DNA of 64,000 bases, from the NCBI GenBank assembly GCA_035550055.1, contig DASZRO010000095.1, positions 46,042 through 110,041 of the forward strand. The letters run 5' to 3'. This document shows, piece after piece, positions 9,722 to 17,067 of this stretch. The stretch is from Mycobacteriales bacterium. GTDB lineage: Bacteria; Actinomycetota; Actinomycetes; JAFAQI01. The translations under genes and the position numbers were made by a program. The notes under the pieces were generated by a model, which was given only the letters and a program-made list of their open reading frames with translations, was not told the origin of the DNA and did no database searches. The first letter of the stretch is position 1; the number at the start of each line of letters is the position of its first letter.

Positions 9722-10860
9722 CGAGACTCACCGTCTCGACCGGTCGGCTGGAGACCGCCGACGCCGTCTTGACCCTCGCACCGCAGCACCCCGCCGCGCA
9801 CGGGGTGCTGCGGCTTGCGTTGTCGGTCGAAGACGGTGCGGTGGCGACGGCGGAGCCGATCGTCGGCTACATGCATCGCGGCGCCGAGAAGCTGTTCGAA
9901 GTCCGCGACTACCGCCAGATCCTGGTGCTCGCGAACCGCCACGACTGGTTGTCGGCGTTCGGCAGCGAGCTCGGCGTCGTGCTCGCGGTCGAGCGGATGC
10001 TGGGGATCGAGGTACCGGCCCGTGCGGTCTGGGCGCGCATGCTGCTCGCCGAGCTCAACCGGGTGCTCAGCCATCTGATGTTCCTCGGGGGCGCCACGTC
10101 CGGGATCGAGCCGGGTTCGCCGGCTGCCGCCGCGTTGTCGGCCCGGGAGCGGATCCAGCAAGTCATGGAGGAGGCCACCGGCGGCCGGATGCACTTCATG
10201 TTCAACCAGGTCGGCGGGCTCAAGGCCGACCTGCCCGAAGGGTGGCTGGGACGCGTCCGGGAGGCAACGGCCGCCGTATTCGACGACGTGGCCCGGCTGT
10301 CGGCGCTCGTGCGCGAGGACGATCAGTTCCGAGCCGCCACGCGAGGCGTCGGCGTCCTCGATGTCTCGGACGCCGCGGCGTACGGCGTCTCGGGTCCGGT
10401 CGCACGCGCCAGCGGTCTCGACATCGATCTGCGCCGGGACGACCCCTACCTCGCGTACGCCGAGCTGCCGCCTTCGCTCATGCGGGTCGTCACCCGCAGC
10501 GACGGCGACGCGCTGGCTCGCTACGAGTGCCTCGTCGAGCAGATCGAGGTCTCCCTCGCCATCACCGACCACTGCATCGACGTACTTCACGAGCTGCCGC
10601 CCGGGCCGATCGACGTACGGCTGCCCAACGTCGTCCGCACTCCGGAAGGCGAGACCTACGCGTGGACCGAGAACCCGCTCGGTGCCAACGGCTACTACCT
10701 GGTCTCCCGGGGCGAGCGGACGCCGTGGCGACTCAAGCTGCGCACCGCGTCGTTCAACAACGTGCAGGCGCTGGGCGCCGCCCTGCCGGGAACGCGCATC
10801 GAGGACCTGACCACGGCCCTCGCAAGCTTCTTCTACGTGATCGGCGACGTCGACAAATAA
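9718..10860 (+). CDS. orphan NuoD-like protein (49-kDa complex I subunit homologue)
   Basis: This 380-residue protein is clearly related to NADH-quinone oxidoreductase subunit D. It keeps the quinone-pocket His motif [13 protein letters not shown] at 21-33, a [12 protein letters not shown] motif where NuoD has GY(L/M)HTG-EK, and a C-terminal segment [11 protein letters not shown]. It lacks the CxxC pairs that bind nickel in hydrogenase large subunits. No other nuo gene is nearby. It is instead translationally coupled (4-nt overlap) to an ABC-2 permease. Such stand-alone copies are known in actinobacteria and are usually annotated nuoD. Whether it works in complex I or has another job is open. 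It ends just before the 82-bp inverted-repeat element. Confidence 0.85.
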   Translation: MTRLTVSTGRLETADAVLTLAPQHPAAHGVLRLALSVEDGAVATAEPIVGYMHRGAEKLFEVRDYRQILVLANRHDWLSAFGSELGVVLAVERMLGIEVPARAVWARMLLAELNRVLSHLMFLGGATSGIEPGSPAAAALSARERIQQVMEEATGGRMHFMFNQVGGLKADLPEGWLGRVREATAAVFDDVARLSALVREDDQFRAATRGVGVLDVSDAAAYGVSGPVARASGLDIDLRRDDPYLAYAELPPSLMRVVTRSDGDALARYECLVEQIEVSLAITDHCIDVLHELPPGPIDVRLPNVVRTPEGETYAWTENPLGANGYYLVSRGERTPWRLKLRTASFNNVQALGAALPGTRIEDLTTALASFFYVIGDVDK

Positions 10861-10874
10861 CCCCCACCCCGGTT

Positions 10875-10956
10875 CGAAGTAGCACACAACCAGCCGCCGG
10901 AACCGGACAGCGAACCACCAACCGGCACAAACCGAGGCGGGTTGTGTGCTACTTCG
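10875..10956 (+). repeat. 82-bp intergenic element, copy 1 (terminal inverted repeats)
   Basis: Between two convergent genes lies a 20-bp perfect inverted repeat, arm 10872-10891 against 10940-10959, separated by 48 nt. The same element recurs at 23890-23971 in the opposite orientation. Shared parts are CGAAGTAGCACACAA at the left end, 10 variable nt, GAACCGGACAGCG, a looser ACNAANCGG box, and GTGTGCTACTTCG at the right end. All spacings are identical, so both copies are exactly 82 bp. It could act as a bidirectional terminator, a structured RNA or a small non-autonomous mobile repeat. It does not resemble a simple short terminator hairpin because the loop is 48 nt and T-tracts are absent. 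Confidence 0.8.
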
Positions 10957-10969
10957 AACGTCGGAAGAG

Positions 10970-11977
10970 CTAGCTGAGCTCTTGCTGGACGAACTGGTCC
11001 GCCACCTGCTGCGAAGTGCCCTTGTCGACCACGACGGCCTTGTTCAAGGCGACGAGGGTGGACTGGTCGAGCTTGGCCGACACGGCGTTGAGGGCGTTGG
11101 CCGCAGCACCGCTCGACAGGGACGCCTGGACGAGCGGCACGATGTTGTCCGACGCCTGCAGGTCCTTGTCGTCGGTGAGCACGGTCAGGCCGAGACCCGA
11201 CAGGTCACCGTCGGAGGAGAAGACCAGGCCGACCTGCGCCTTGCCGCTCGTGAGCGCCTTGCGAGTCAGCGGCCCGTCCTCGTCGGTCTGCTGGAAGTGC
11301 GCGATCTTCATGCCGTAGGTCTTCTCGAGCCCGGGTTCGCAGAACGACCGGGTCGGGCACTCCGGCGGACCCGCGAGCGTGAGCGGGTGACTCTGCGAGT
11401 ACGTCGCGAGCTGCGAGAGCGTGCTGATGTTGTTGGCGGTCGCGAACTTGGTCTGGACGGCGAAGGCGTTGCGGTCGGTCGCCGTCGCGGGGTTCAACAC
11501 CGCAAGCGATGACGGCAGCTCGGCCTTCAAGTTGTTGATCGTCGTGGTGATGTCGCCTGACGCCTTGCTCGGCGCGTTGGCACCGTTGTTCGCGTCGTTG
11601 ATGAAGTCGGTGAGCGTCGCGGCGTACTCCGGGATGACCTGGATCTTGCCCTTGGTCACGAGCGGGTAGTACGCCTCGCGGCTGGCGAAGGTCTTCTCGC
11701 TCGCGTCGTAACCGCAGCCCTTCAGCACGTCGACGTACACGTCGGCGAGGGTGATGTTCTCGGCGAAGTTCGAGGCGCCGACGAGGATCTTGCCGCTGCC
11801 GGACTGGCCGCCGCAGTACGCCGGCAGCGACGACGCCGACGGCGTGGATGATGACCCGGAGTTGACGGCGGCGTTGCCGCCGCTGCTCGAGGAGCCGCAA
11901 GCGCTGGCGCCCAACGCGACCGCGACGCCGGCCGCGGCCAACGCGATCGAAGACGAACGAGTACGACGGATTGCCAT
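10970..11977 (-). CDS. glycine betaine/choline-type ABC transporter substrate-binding lipoprotein (OpuAC/OsmF-like)
   Basis: This 335-residue lipoprotein has a signal peptide ending in the lipobox GASAC (Cys27), so it should be anchored outside the membrane. The mature part, after a Ser/Gly linker, has the OpuAC-type fold with landmarks ILVGASNFAENITLADVY and VIPEYAATLTDF, as in the QAT (quaternary amine) family that binds glycine betaine, carnitine or choline. It is the last gene of a minus-strand unit with two permeases, 89 nt downstream of the second one. Osmoprotectant uptake is the expected role, but the ligand cannot be told from sequence. An AAGGCAGG ribosome-binding site precedes the ATG. 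Confidence 0.9.
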   Translation of the reverse strand: MAIRRTRSSSIALAAAGVAVALGASACGSSSSGGNAAVNSGSSSTPSASSLPAYCGGQSGSGKILVGASNFAENITLADVYVDVLKGCGYDASEKTFASREAYYPLVTKGKIQVIPEYAATLTDFINDANNGANAPSKASGDITTTINNLKAELPSSLAVLNPATATDRNAFAVQTKFATANNISTLSQLATYSQSHPLTLAGPPECPTRSFCEPGLEKTYGMKIAHFQQTDEDGPLTRKALTSGKAQVGLVFSSDGDLSGLGLTVLTDDKDLQASDNIVPLVQASLSSGAAANALNAVSAKLDQSTLVALNKAVVVDKGTSQQVADQFVQQELS

Positions 11978-12066
11978 CCGAACCTGCCTTCTGTGTCCCG
12001 CGACGGCTCGGCCATCGCGCGTGTCTGGCGGGTCGGGGCCCGCATCAGCACAACTTTAAGCACCAG

Positions 12067-12795
12067 CTAGGACAAAAGCGGCTGTCTCGACCCGAATCGA
12101 CGCCGTACCGAGACCTGAACTCGTTTCAACAGCGCATCGAGCGCCACGGCTGTCACGGCAATCACAACCACACCGCCATAGACCTCGCCGTAGTACTGCG
12201 TCGCGTAGCCGACGGTGATCAGCTGACCGAGCCCGCCGCTGCCGACGATGGCCGCGATGGTCGCGGTCGCCCAGATCTGCACGGCGGCGAGCCGGATCCC
12301 GGTGGCGATCAGCGGAATCGCCAGCGGCAGCTCCACCGAACGCATCACCTGCACGCGAGTCATCCCCATGCCGATCGCCGCGCTCGTCGTCTCGGCGTCC
12401 ACTTCACGAATGCCCGTGTAGGTGTTCGTGAGGATCGGCGGCAGCGCGAAGATCACCAAAGCGATGACTGCCGGCTCGGTCCCGATGCCGATCGGTCCGA
12501 TGGCCAGCAGCAACATCACGCCGACGATCGGCACCGAGCGCGCGCCGTTCGCGACGCTCGTGACCACCACTCCGCCGCGACGCCATCGCGACAGCAAGGC
12601 CGCGAGCGGGATGCCGATCACGCAGGTGATCCCGAGCGAGAGCGCGGAGATCCAAAGGTGCTGGACGAACAGGTGCACCACGCCCGCGGTCCCGTTCGAG
12701 CCGCCCACCCAGCTCGACTTCGTGGTGAACCAGGTCGTGAACTGGTGCCAGGTCGAGTTGTCGACGTTCTCGGGCAGCACGACTGCCGGGTTCAT
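12067..12795 (-). CDS. QAT-family ABC transporter permease (second subunit)
   Basis: This 242-residue inner-membrane subunit of the osmolyte importer has a short non-conserved head (MNPAVVLPENVDNSTWHQF) and then five to six membrane segments. The permease coupling motif is visible as EVDAETTSAAIGMGMTRVQV. The ATG at 12795 overlaps the stop of the other permease by 4 nt. The longer open frame upstream in this frame is a shadow of that gene. The two permeases are different proteins, so the transporter is probably a heterodimer, as in Bacillus OpuC-type systems. Confidence 0.9.
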   Translation of the reverse strand: MNPAVVLPENVDNSTWHQFTTWFTTKSSWVGGSNGTAGVVHLFVQHLWISALSLGITCVIGIPLAALLSRWRRGGVVVTSVANGARSVPIVGVMLLLAIGPIGIGTEPAVIALVIFALPPILTNTYTGIREVDAETTSAAIGMGMTRVQVMRSVELPLAIPLIATGIRLAAVQIWATATIAAIVGSGGLGQLITVGYATQYYGEVYGGVVVIAVTAVALDALLKRVQVSVRRRFGSRQPLLS

Positions 12796-13478
12796 GCCGC
12801 CACGCCCCGACGCCACGGCGTGATCAGGCGTTGTACGACGAGCAGCACCGCATCGGCGAGCAGCGCAAGCAGCACGGTCAGCAGGATGTAGGTCGTCATC
12901 TCGGTGTGCGACCGGTTGGAGAACGCCTCGAAAATCTTCGAGCCGTAGCCGCCTTGGCCGACGTACCCGCCGATCACGACCAGCTCGATCGTCGAGACGA
13001 CCGCCAACCGAATCCCCGCGAAGATCGTCGGGAGCGCGATCGGCAACCTGACCCGCAGGAAGATCCGCAAGCTGGACATGCCCATCCCGCGCGCCGCGTC
13101 CACCGCCTCCCCGTCGACCTCGTCGAGTCCGGTGAGGATGTTGCGTACCAGGATCACGAGTGAGTACGACGCCAGCGGGATGATGACGGTGAGACTGCTG
13201 AGCTCGAAGAACTTGATCATGGCCACCACGAACGCCAGCGACGGGATCGCGTAGATCGCGGTGCACAGGTTGAGCACTGTCGTTCGCAGCCATTCGCGCT
13301 GACGAGCGAGCGCAGCGACCGGAATCGCGATCAACAGCCCGAGGGCGACTGCCTCGACGGTCAGCGTGACATGCGTGCGCGTGGCCGAGAGGATGGCGTG
13401 ACTGTTCGCCGTGATGTAGTGCCAGCTCAGCCAGGGATCACCCTGCTTGTGAAACGTGAAGCCGCCCGGGAGGCGCAT
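12792..13478 (-). CDS. QAT-family ABC transporter permease (first subunit)
   Basis: This 228-residue membrane protein pairs with the downstream permease. It shows the EAA-type coupling loop as EVDGEAVDAARGMGMSSLRI and the family opening HVTLTVEAVALGLLIAIPVA. It is the first gene of the minus-strand transport unit. Its start codon is only 2 nt from the start of the divergent ATPase gene, so the promoter of each gene must lie inside the other's coding region, or one start is misassigned. Confidence 0.9.
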   Translation of the reverse strand: MRLPGGFTFHKQGDPWLSWHYITANSHAILSATRTHVTLTVEAVALGLLIAIPVAALARQREWLRTTVLNLCTAIYAIPSLAFVVAMIKFFELSSLTVIIPLASYSLVILVRNILTGLDEVDGEAVDAARGMGMSSLRIFLRVRLPIALPTIFAGIRLAVVSTIELVVIGGYVGQGGYGSKIFEAFSNRSHTEMTTYILLTVLLALLADAVLLVVQRLITPWRRGVAA

Positions 13479-13480
13479 CC

Positions 13481-14611
13481 GTGAAACGTAGCGCTCCCCA
13501 TCGCGCCGATCCGGGTCAAGCGATGATCTCCCTCGACGGCGTCGGCAAGACCTACCCCGACGGCACCGTCGCGGTGCACGAGCTGTCCTTCGACGTCTCC
13601 CCCGGCGAGATCGCGGTTCTCGTCGGGCTTTCCGGGTGCGGCAAGACCACGACGATGCGAATGATCAACCGGCTCGTCGAGCCGTCGTCCGGGACGATCA
13701 CCGTGGCCGGCGAGGACGTCTCGCGGATCGACCCGGTCGAGCTGCGCCGACACATCGGCTACGTCATCCAGCAGGTGGGGCTGTTCCCGCACCAGACGGT
13801 TGCCGCCAACGTCGCGACGGTGCCGAAGCTGCTCGGCTGGGACCGCACGAAGACGAAGGCGCGGGTGAACGAGCTTCTCGAGCTGGTCGGCCTCGACCCG
13901 GCCACGCACGCCAAGCGCTACCCGCATCAGCTCTCCGGCGGCCAGCGGCAGCGCGTGGGCGTGGCGCGGGCACTTGCCGCGGACCCACCGGTCCTACTGA
14001 TGGACGAACCGTTCGGCGCCGTCGACCCGGTCGCCCGCGATCGGCTGCAACAGGAGTTCCTGCGTCTTCAGGAGCAGGTCCAGAAGACGGTGGTGTTCGT
14101 CACCCACGACGTCGACGAGGCGATCCGGCTGGGCGACCGGATTGCGGTGATGCGCGAAGGCGGCCATCTCGAGCAGTACGCCGCGCCGGCCGAGGTGCTG
14201 GCCGACCCGGCAACACCGTTCGTCGCGGAGTTCGTCGGAGCGGAACGAACCCTGCGCCGCCTCTCCGTCGTGCCGATCTCGCCGTCGCGACTGGTGACCT
14301 GGCCGACGGTGCACCCAAACGCGACGTTGGCGGAATGTGCCGCGGTGATGGACGCCGCCGACGCGCAGTGGGCTGTCGTCGCCGACGGCTCACCGACGGG
14401 CTGGCTGTCGCGAGCAGCCGCGCACGGTGACGGCGTCGCGTATGACCACGCCGAAGCGGCTGCGCCGGTGCAGGTCGGCGACCAGTTGGAGAAGGCACTC
14501 GCGGCGATTCTGGCAGGCAACGCGCCGGGCGCCATCGTCACGGCCGACGGTCAGTACGCCGGCGTGCTGCTCGCCACCGACATCGTCACCGCGGCCCGGG
14601 CGCGCGGCTGA
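13481..14611 (+). CDS. QAT-family ABC transporter ATP-binding protein with CBS region (OpuAA/ProV-like)
   Basis: This ATPase energises the osmolyte importer. The 376-residue protein shows Walker A GLSGCGKT, the signature LSGGQRQRVGVA and Walker B LLMDEPF. A C-terminal region of ~130 residues, ending in GAIVTADGQYAGVLLATDIV, matches the CBS regulatory domains that sense ionic strength in OpuA-type systems. The GTG at 13481 has a good GGGAGG site 7 nt upstream. ATG 13523 (MISLDGVGKTYPDG) is the alternative and fits the usual domain edge. The gene is divergent from the permeases yet clearly belongs to the same transporter. Confidence 0.9.
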   Translation: MKRSAPHRADPGQAMISLDGVGKTYPDGTVAVHELSFDVSPGEIAVLVGLSGCGKTTTMRMINRLVEPSSGTITVAGEDVSRIDPVELRRHIGYVIQQVGLFPHQTVAANVATVPKLLGWDRTKTKARVNELLELVGLDPATHAKRYPHQLSGGQRQRVGVARALAADPPVLLMDEPFGAVDPVARDRLQQEFLRLQEQVQKTVVFVTHDVDEAIRLGDRIAVMREGGHLEQYAAPAEVLADPATPFVAEFVGAERTLRRLSVVPISPSRLVTWPTVHPNATLAECAAVMDAADAQWAVVADGSPTGWLSRAAAHGDGVAYDHAEAAAPVQVGDQLEKALAAILAGNAPGAIVTADGQYAGVLLATDIVTAARARG

Positions 14612-14614
14612 GGG

Positions 14615-14893
14615 CTAGGCGAGCAGGTAGTCGATGTAGCGAGCCCGCAACATCGACTCGTCCTCGTTCGGTCGCCGCCCGAGCAGCTCGCTCACGGCGT
14701 CGATCGCACCGCGGATGCTCTCTCCGAGGCCACCGGCCGAGCCGTCGTCCGCGCCGATCGCTTCGCTGGCCCCGAGGTGCTTCACGAGGTCCCAGAAGAA
14801 CCCGATGTCGTGGGCGTGCTCAGCCTTGCTGAACGCCCGCTCACGCAGCTCGCTCGTCGAAAGCGCGTCAAGAGCGTCGAAGTCGGCAGACAT
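14615..14893 (-). CDS. conserved actinobacterial protein of unknown function
   Basis: This 92-residue, acidic, probably all-helical protein has the segments LSTSELRERAFSKAEHAHD and FFWDLVKHLGASEA. It has no signal peptide, membrane segment or metal motif. It lies 10 nt downstream of the DUF3180 gene, at the end of the folate cluster, and is convergent with the ABC ATPase 3 nt away. The chosen ATG (14893) is where the recognisable sequence begins; the long open frame upstream is a shadow of DUF3180. I do not recognise a function. Confidence 0.7.
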   Translation of the reverse strand: MSADFDALDALSTSELRERAFSKAEHAHDIGFFWDLVKHLGASEAIGADDGSAGGLGESIRGAIDAVSELLGRRPNEDESMLRARYIDYLLA

Positions 14894-14903
14894 GCTGGGG
14901 AGC

Positions 14904-15350
14904 CTACTTTTCGTCGTCTTCGACCGGCGGCACCCGGCCGGTCCACTCGAGATACAGCGCCGCGGCGATGACCGCGAGACCGGCCGCCACTCCCACCGCC
15001 GACGTCCTGACGTCCTGGTGAGCCGCCGTCGAGTGGACCTGTACCACCCAGCCGAGGAACCCGGCGTACGCCCCGGCCGCGACGGCGCCGCCAACCGATG
15101 ACGCCTTGGCAAGTGCCACCAGCCGCGCGACGACCAGCGGATCGATCGCCCTTGTCCCCGGCCTGCGGTCGAGCCGTGCTTTGGTCAGCGAAGCCGTGTA
15201 GCCCTCCGCGATCGCCAGCACGAACAGCGACGCCTGCGCGTAGATCGTCGGCGACGGCAGGTCGGTGTAGTAGGAGCGGGTGATCAGGTACGCCACGAGA
15301 CCCGCGACCACCCCGAGGCCGACGAGCACGTACCACCTCGTCGGTCTCAT
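14904..15350 (-). CDS. DUF3180 membrane protein
   Basis: This 148-residue protein has four predicted membrane segments: [53 protein letters not shown] and a final one near 115-135. It matches the DUF3180 family, which in actinobacteria sits next to folK. The ATG overlaps the folK stop by 4 nt. The function is unknown. The constant link to folate genes could mean only co-transcription, or a transport-related role; neither can be tested here. Confidence 0.88.
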   Translation of the reverse strand: MRPTRWYVLVGLGVVAGLVAYLITRSYYTDLPSPTIYAQASLFVLAIAEGYTASLTKARLDRRPGTRAIDPLVVARLVALAKASSVGGAVAAGAYAGFLGWVVQVHSTAAHQDVRTSAVGVAAGLAVIAAALYLEWTGRVPPVEDDEK

Positions 15351-15826
15351 CGCGGAGCGTCACCGACTCGACGTACGTCGGCCGCTGCGATGTGCTCCAC
15401 CAACGCCCGCACCGATCCGACCCTCGGCAGCTCGGCGACCGGGTCGATCTCCAGCCACGGCACGAGCACGAACGCCCGTTCCCGGGCTCGCGGGTGGGGC
15501 AGCGTCAGCCGCGGATCCTCACTGACCTGGCCGTCGACGTCGATCACGTCCACGTCGAGACTGCGCGGCCCCCACCGTCGAGACCGCAGCCGGCCGGCAG
15601 CCGTCTCCGCCGCTTGTGCCGCGACGAACGCCGACTCGGCGTCCGAGGTGCCCAACGTCGCGACCAGGTTGAGGAAGTCCGGCTGGTCGGTAACCCCCAC
15701 CGCTGCCGTCTCGTAGACCCCCGACACCTCGACGATCGGCAGGTGCATCGACAACACCGACAGGCCGCGGCGCAGCTGCCCGAGCCGATCTCCGAGATTG
15801 GAGCCCAACGACACCACGGCCGTCAT
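15347..15826 (-). CDS. folK: HPPK: 2-amino-4-hydroxy-6-hydroxymethyldihydropteridine diphosphokinase
   Basis: FolK transfers pyrophosphate from ATP to hydroxymethyl-dihydropterin, giving the substrate of FolP. The 159-residue protein starts with the family pattern VVSLGSNLGDR and contains the pterin/metal motif GPRSLDVDVIDVDG plus LTLPHPRARERAFVL, all diagnostic. It sits 13 nt downstream of folB and overlaps DUF3180 by 4 nt, in the cluster folP-folB-folK. Confidence 0.95.
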   Translation of the reverse strand: MTAVVSLGSNLGDRLGQLRRGLSVLSMHLPIVEVSGVYETAAVGVTDQPDFLNLVATLGTSDAESAFVAAQAAETAAGRLRSRRWGPRSLDVDVIDVDGQVSEDPRLTLPHPRARERAFVLVPWLEIDPVAELPRVGSVRALVEHIAAADVRRVGDAPR

Positions 15827-15839
15827 GACCGGGCAGCCA

Positions 15840-16202
15840 TCAGCCGCGCGCCCGGGTGATCGTGATCGTCACGTCGTCGACGTTGACGCCGGTGGGCGCC
15901 TCGGGCTTGTGCACCGTGATCTCGACCGCGCTCACGCCATCCACCGACAGACAGACGTTCGCCAGTCGCTGGGCGAGGGTCTCGATGAGATTGACCGGGT
16001 CGTTCTCGATCGCGGCGAGCAACCGCTGAGCCAGCCCGGCGTAGTCGACCGTGTCGCCGAGGTCGTCGCTTGCCGCGGCCGCGCTGGAGTCCACCGACAG
16101 CACCGCGTCGACGACGAAGTGCTGGCCGTCGCGCCGCTCCTGCGCCAGTACGCCGTGATAGCCGTATGCCCTGAGCCCGCGCAGCGCGATCTGGTCGCTC
16201 AT
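15840..16202 (-). CDS. folB: dihydroneopterin aldolase
   Basis: FolB converts dihydroneopterin to hydroxymethyl-dihydropterin and glycolaldehyde in the folate pathway. The chosen start at 16202 gives a normal 120-residue protein beginning MSDQIALRGLRAYGYHGVL; the tyrosine and histidine of GYHGV, the glutamate of LIETLAQRLA and the lysine of VHKPEAP are the expected active-site positions. The start overlaps the folP stop by 4 nt; the longer open frame upstream is a shadow of folP. Confidence 0.94.
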   Translation of the reverse strand: MSDQIALRGLRAYGYHGVLAQERRDGQHFVVDAVLSVDSSAAAASDDLGDTVDYAGLAQRLLAAIENDPVNLIETLAQRLANVCLSVDGVSAVEITVHKPEAPTGVNVDDVTITITRARG

Positions 16203-17044
16203 CGTCCGGATTCCCACCCGTGCCGTGCCGTCTCCGCGACGACGCGGACCGCGTCGGCACTCGGCCGGGCGCGATGCACCCGCACGCCCCACACTCCCGC
16301 CGCCGCGGCCAGCGTGGTCACAGCCGTCGTCGCATCGTCGCGCGCCACGGCGTCACGCGGGCCGGCGTCGGTGGCGAGCAGCGTGCCGAGGAAGGACTTG
16401 CGACTGGCCCCGACGAGCACCGGGAACCCGAGCCCGACGAGGGCGTCGAGGTGCGCCAGCAGCTGCCAGTTGTGCTCGGCCTTCTTCGCAAAACCGATGC
16501 CGGGATCAATGACGATCGCGTCAGGTGCCACGCCGGCCGCCATCACGGCGTCCACCCGGGTCCGCAGCTCGCCGCAGACCTCGCGCACGACATCGTCGTA
16601 CGTCGCATGGGCGTACATGTCGGCGCTGTGCCCACGCCAGTGCATGACGACGTAGGGCATGCCGACGTCTGCCATCAACCGCGGCAACGCCGGATCGGCC
16701 AGACCGCCGGAGACGTCGTTGACCAGACGTGCCCCTGCCCGCATCGCGGCAGCAGCGACCTCGGCGCGCATCGTGTCGATGCTGACGAACAGACCGGCCT
16801 CGCTCAATGCGCTGACGACCGGCAGGACGCGGCGCAGCTCCTCCGCGCACTCGATGCGCGCCGCGCCGGGCCGCGTCGACTCACCGCCCACGTCGACGAG
16901 GTCCGCGCCGTCCGCGGCGAGCGCCAACCCGTGGGCGATCGCGGCGTCGACGTCGAAGTGAAGACCGGAGTCGCTGAAGGAGTCCGGCGTGACGTTGACC
17001 ACGCCCATGACCGCGGTGCGACCGAGGTCGGGCAGGCCCCCCAT
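16199..17044 (-). CDS. folP: dihydropteroate synthase
   Basis: FolP joins p-aminobenzoate to hydroxymethyl-dihydropterin diphosphate, the step blocked by sulfonamides. The 281-residue TIM-barrel protein shows MGVVNVTPDSFSDSG near the N-terminus, DVGGESTRPGA, and NDVSGG, the usual pterin and phosphate loops. The start at 17044 was chosen because MGGLPDLGRTAVMGVVNVT places the first strand at the normal distance. It lies 23 nt downstream of ftsH. In many actinobacteria folE sits between ftsH and folP; here there is no room for it. Confidence 0.94.
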   Translation of the reverse strand: MGGLPDLGRTAVMGVVNVTPDSFSDSGLHFDVDAAIAHGLALAADGADLVDVGGESTRPGAARIECAEELRRVLPVVSALSEAGLFVSIDTMRAEVAAAAMRAGARLVNDVSGGLADPALPRLMADVGMPYVVMHWRGHSADMYAHATYDDVVREVCGELRTRVDAVMAAGVAPDAIVIDPGIGFAKKAEHNWQLLAHLDALVGLGFPVLVGASRKSFLGTLLATDAGPRDAVARDDATTAVTTLAAAAGVWGVRVHRARPSADAVRVVAETARHGWESGR

Positions 17045-17067
17045 CGTGCCTAGCGCTTGCCGGCCAC

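Noticed and set aside
9718..10860. NiFe-hydrogenase large subunit instead of NuoD-like
   Set aside because: The MHRGAEK motif recalls hydrogenases, but the two CxxC nickel-binding pairs are absent.
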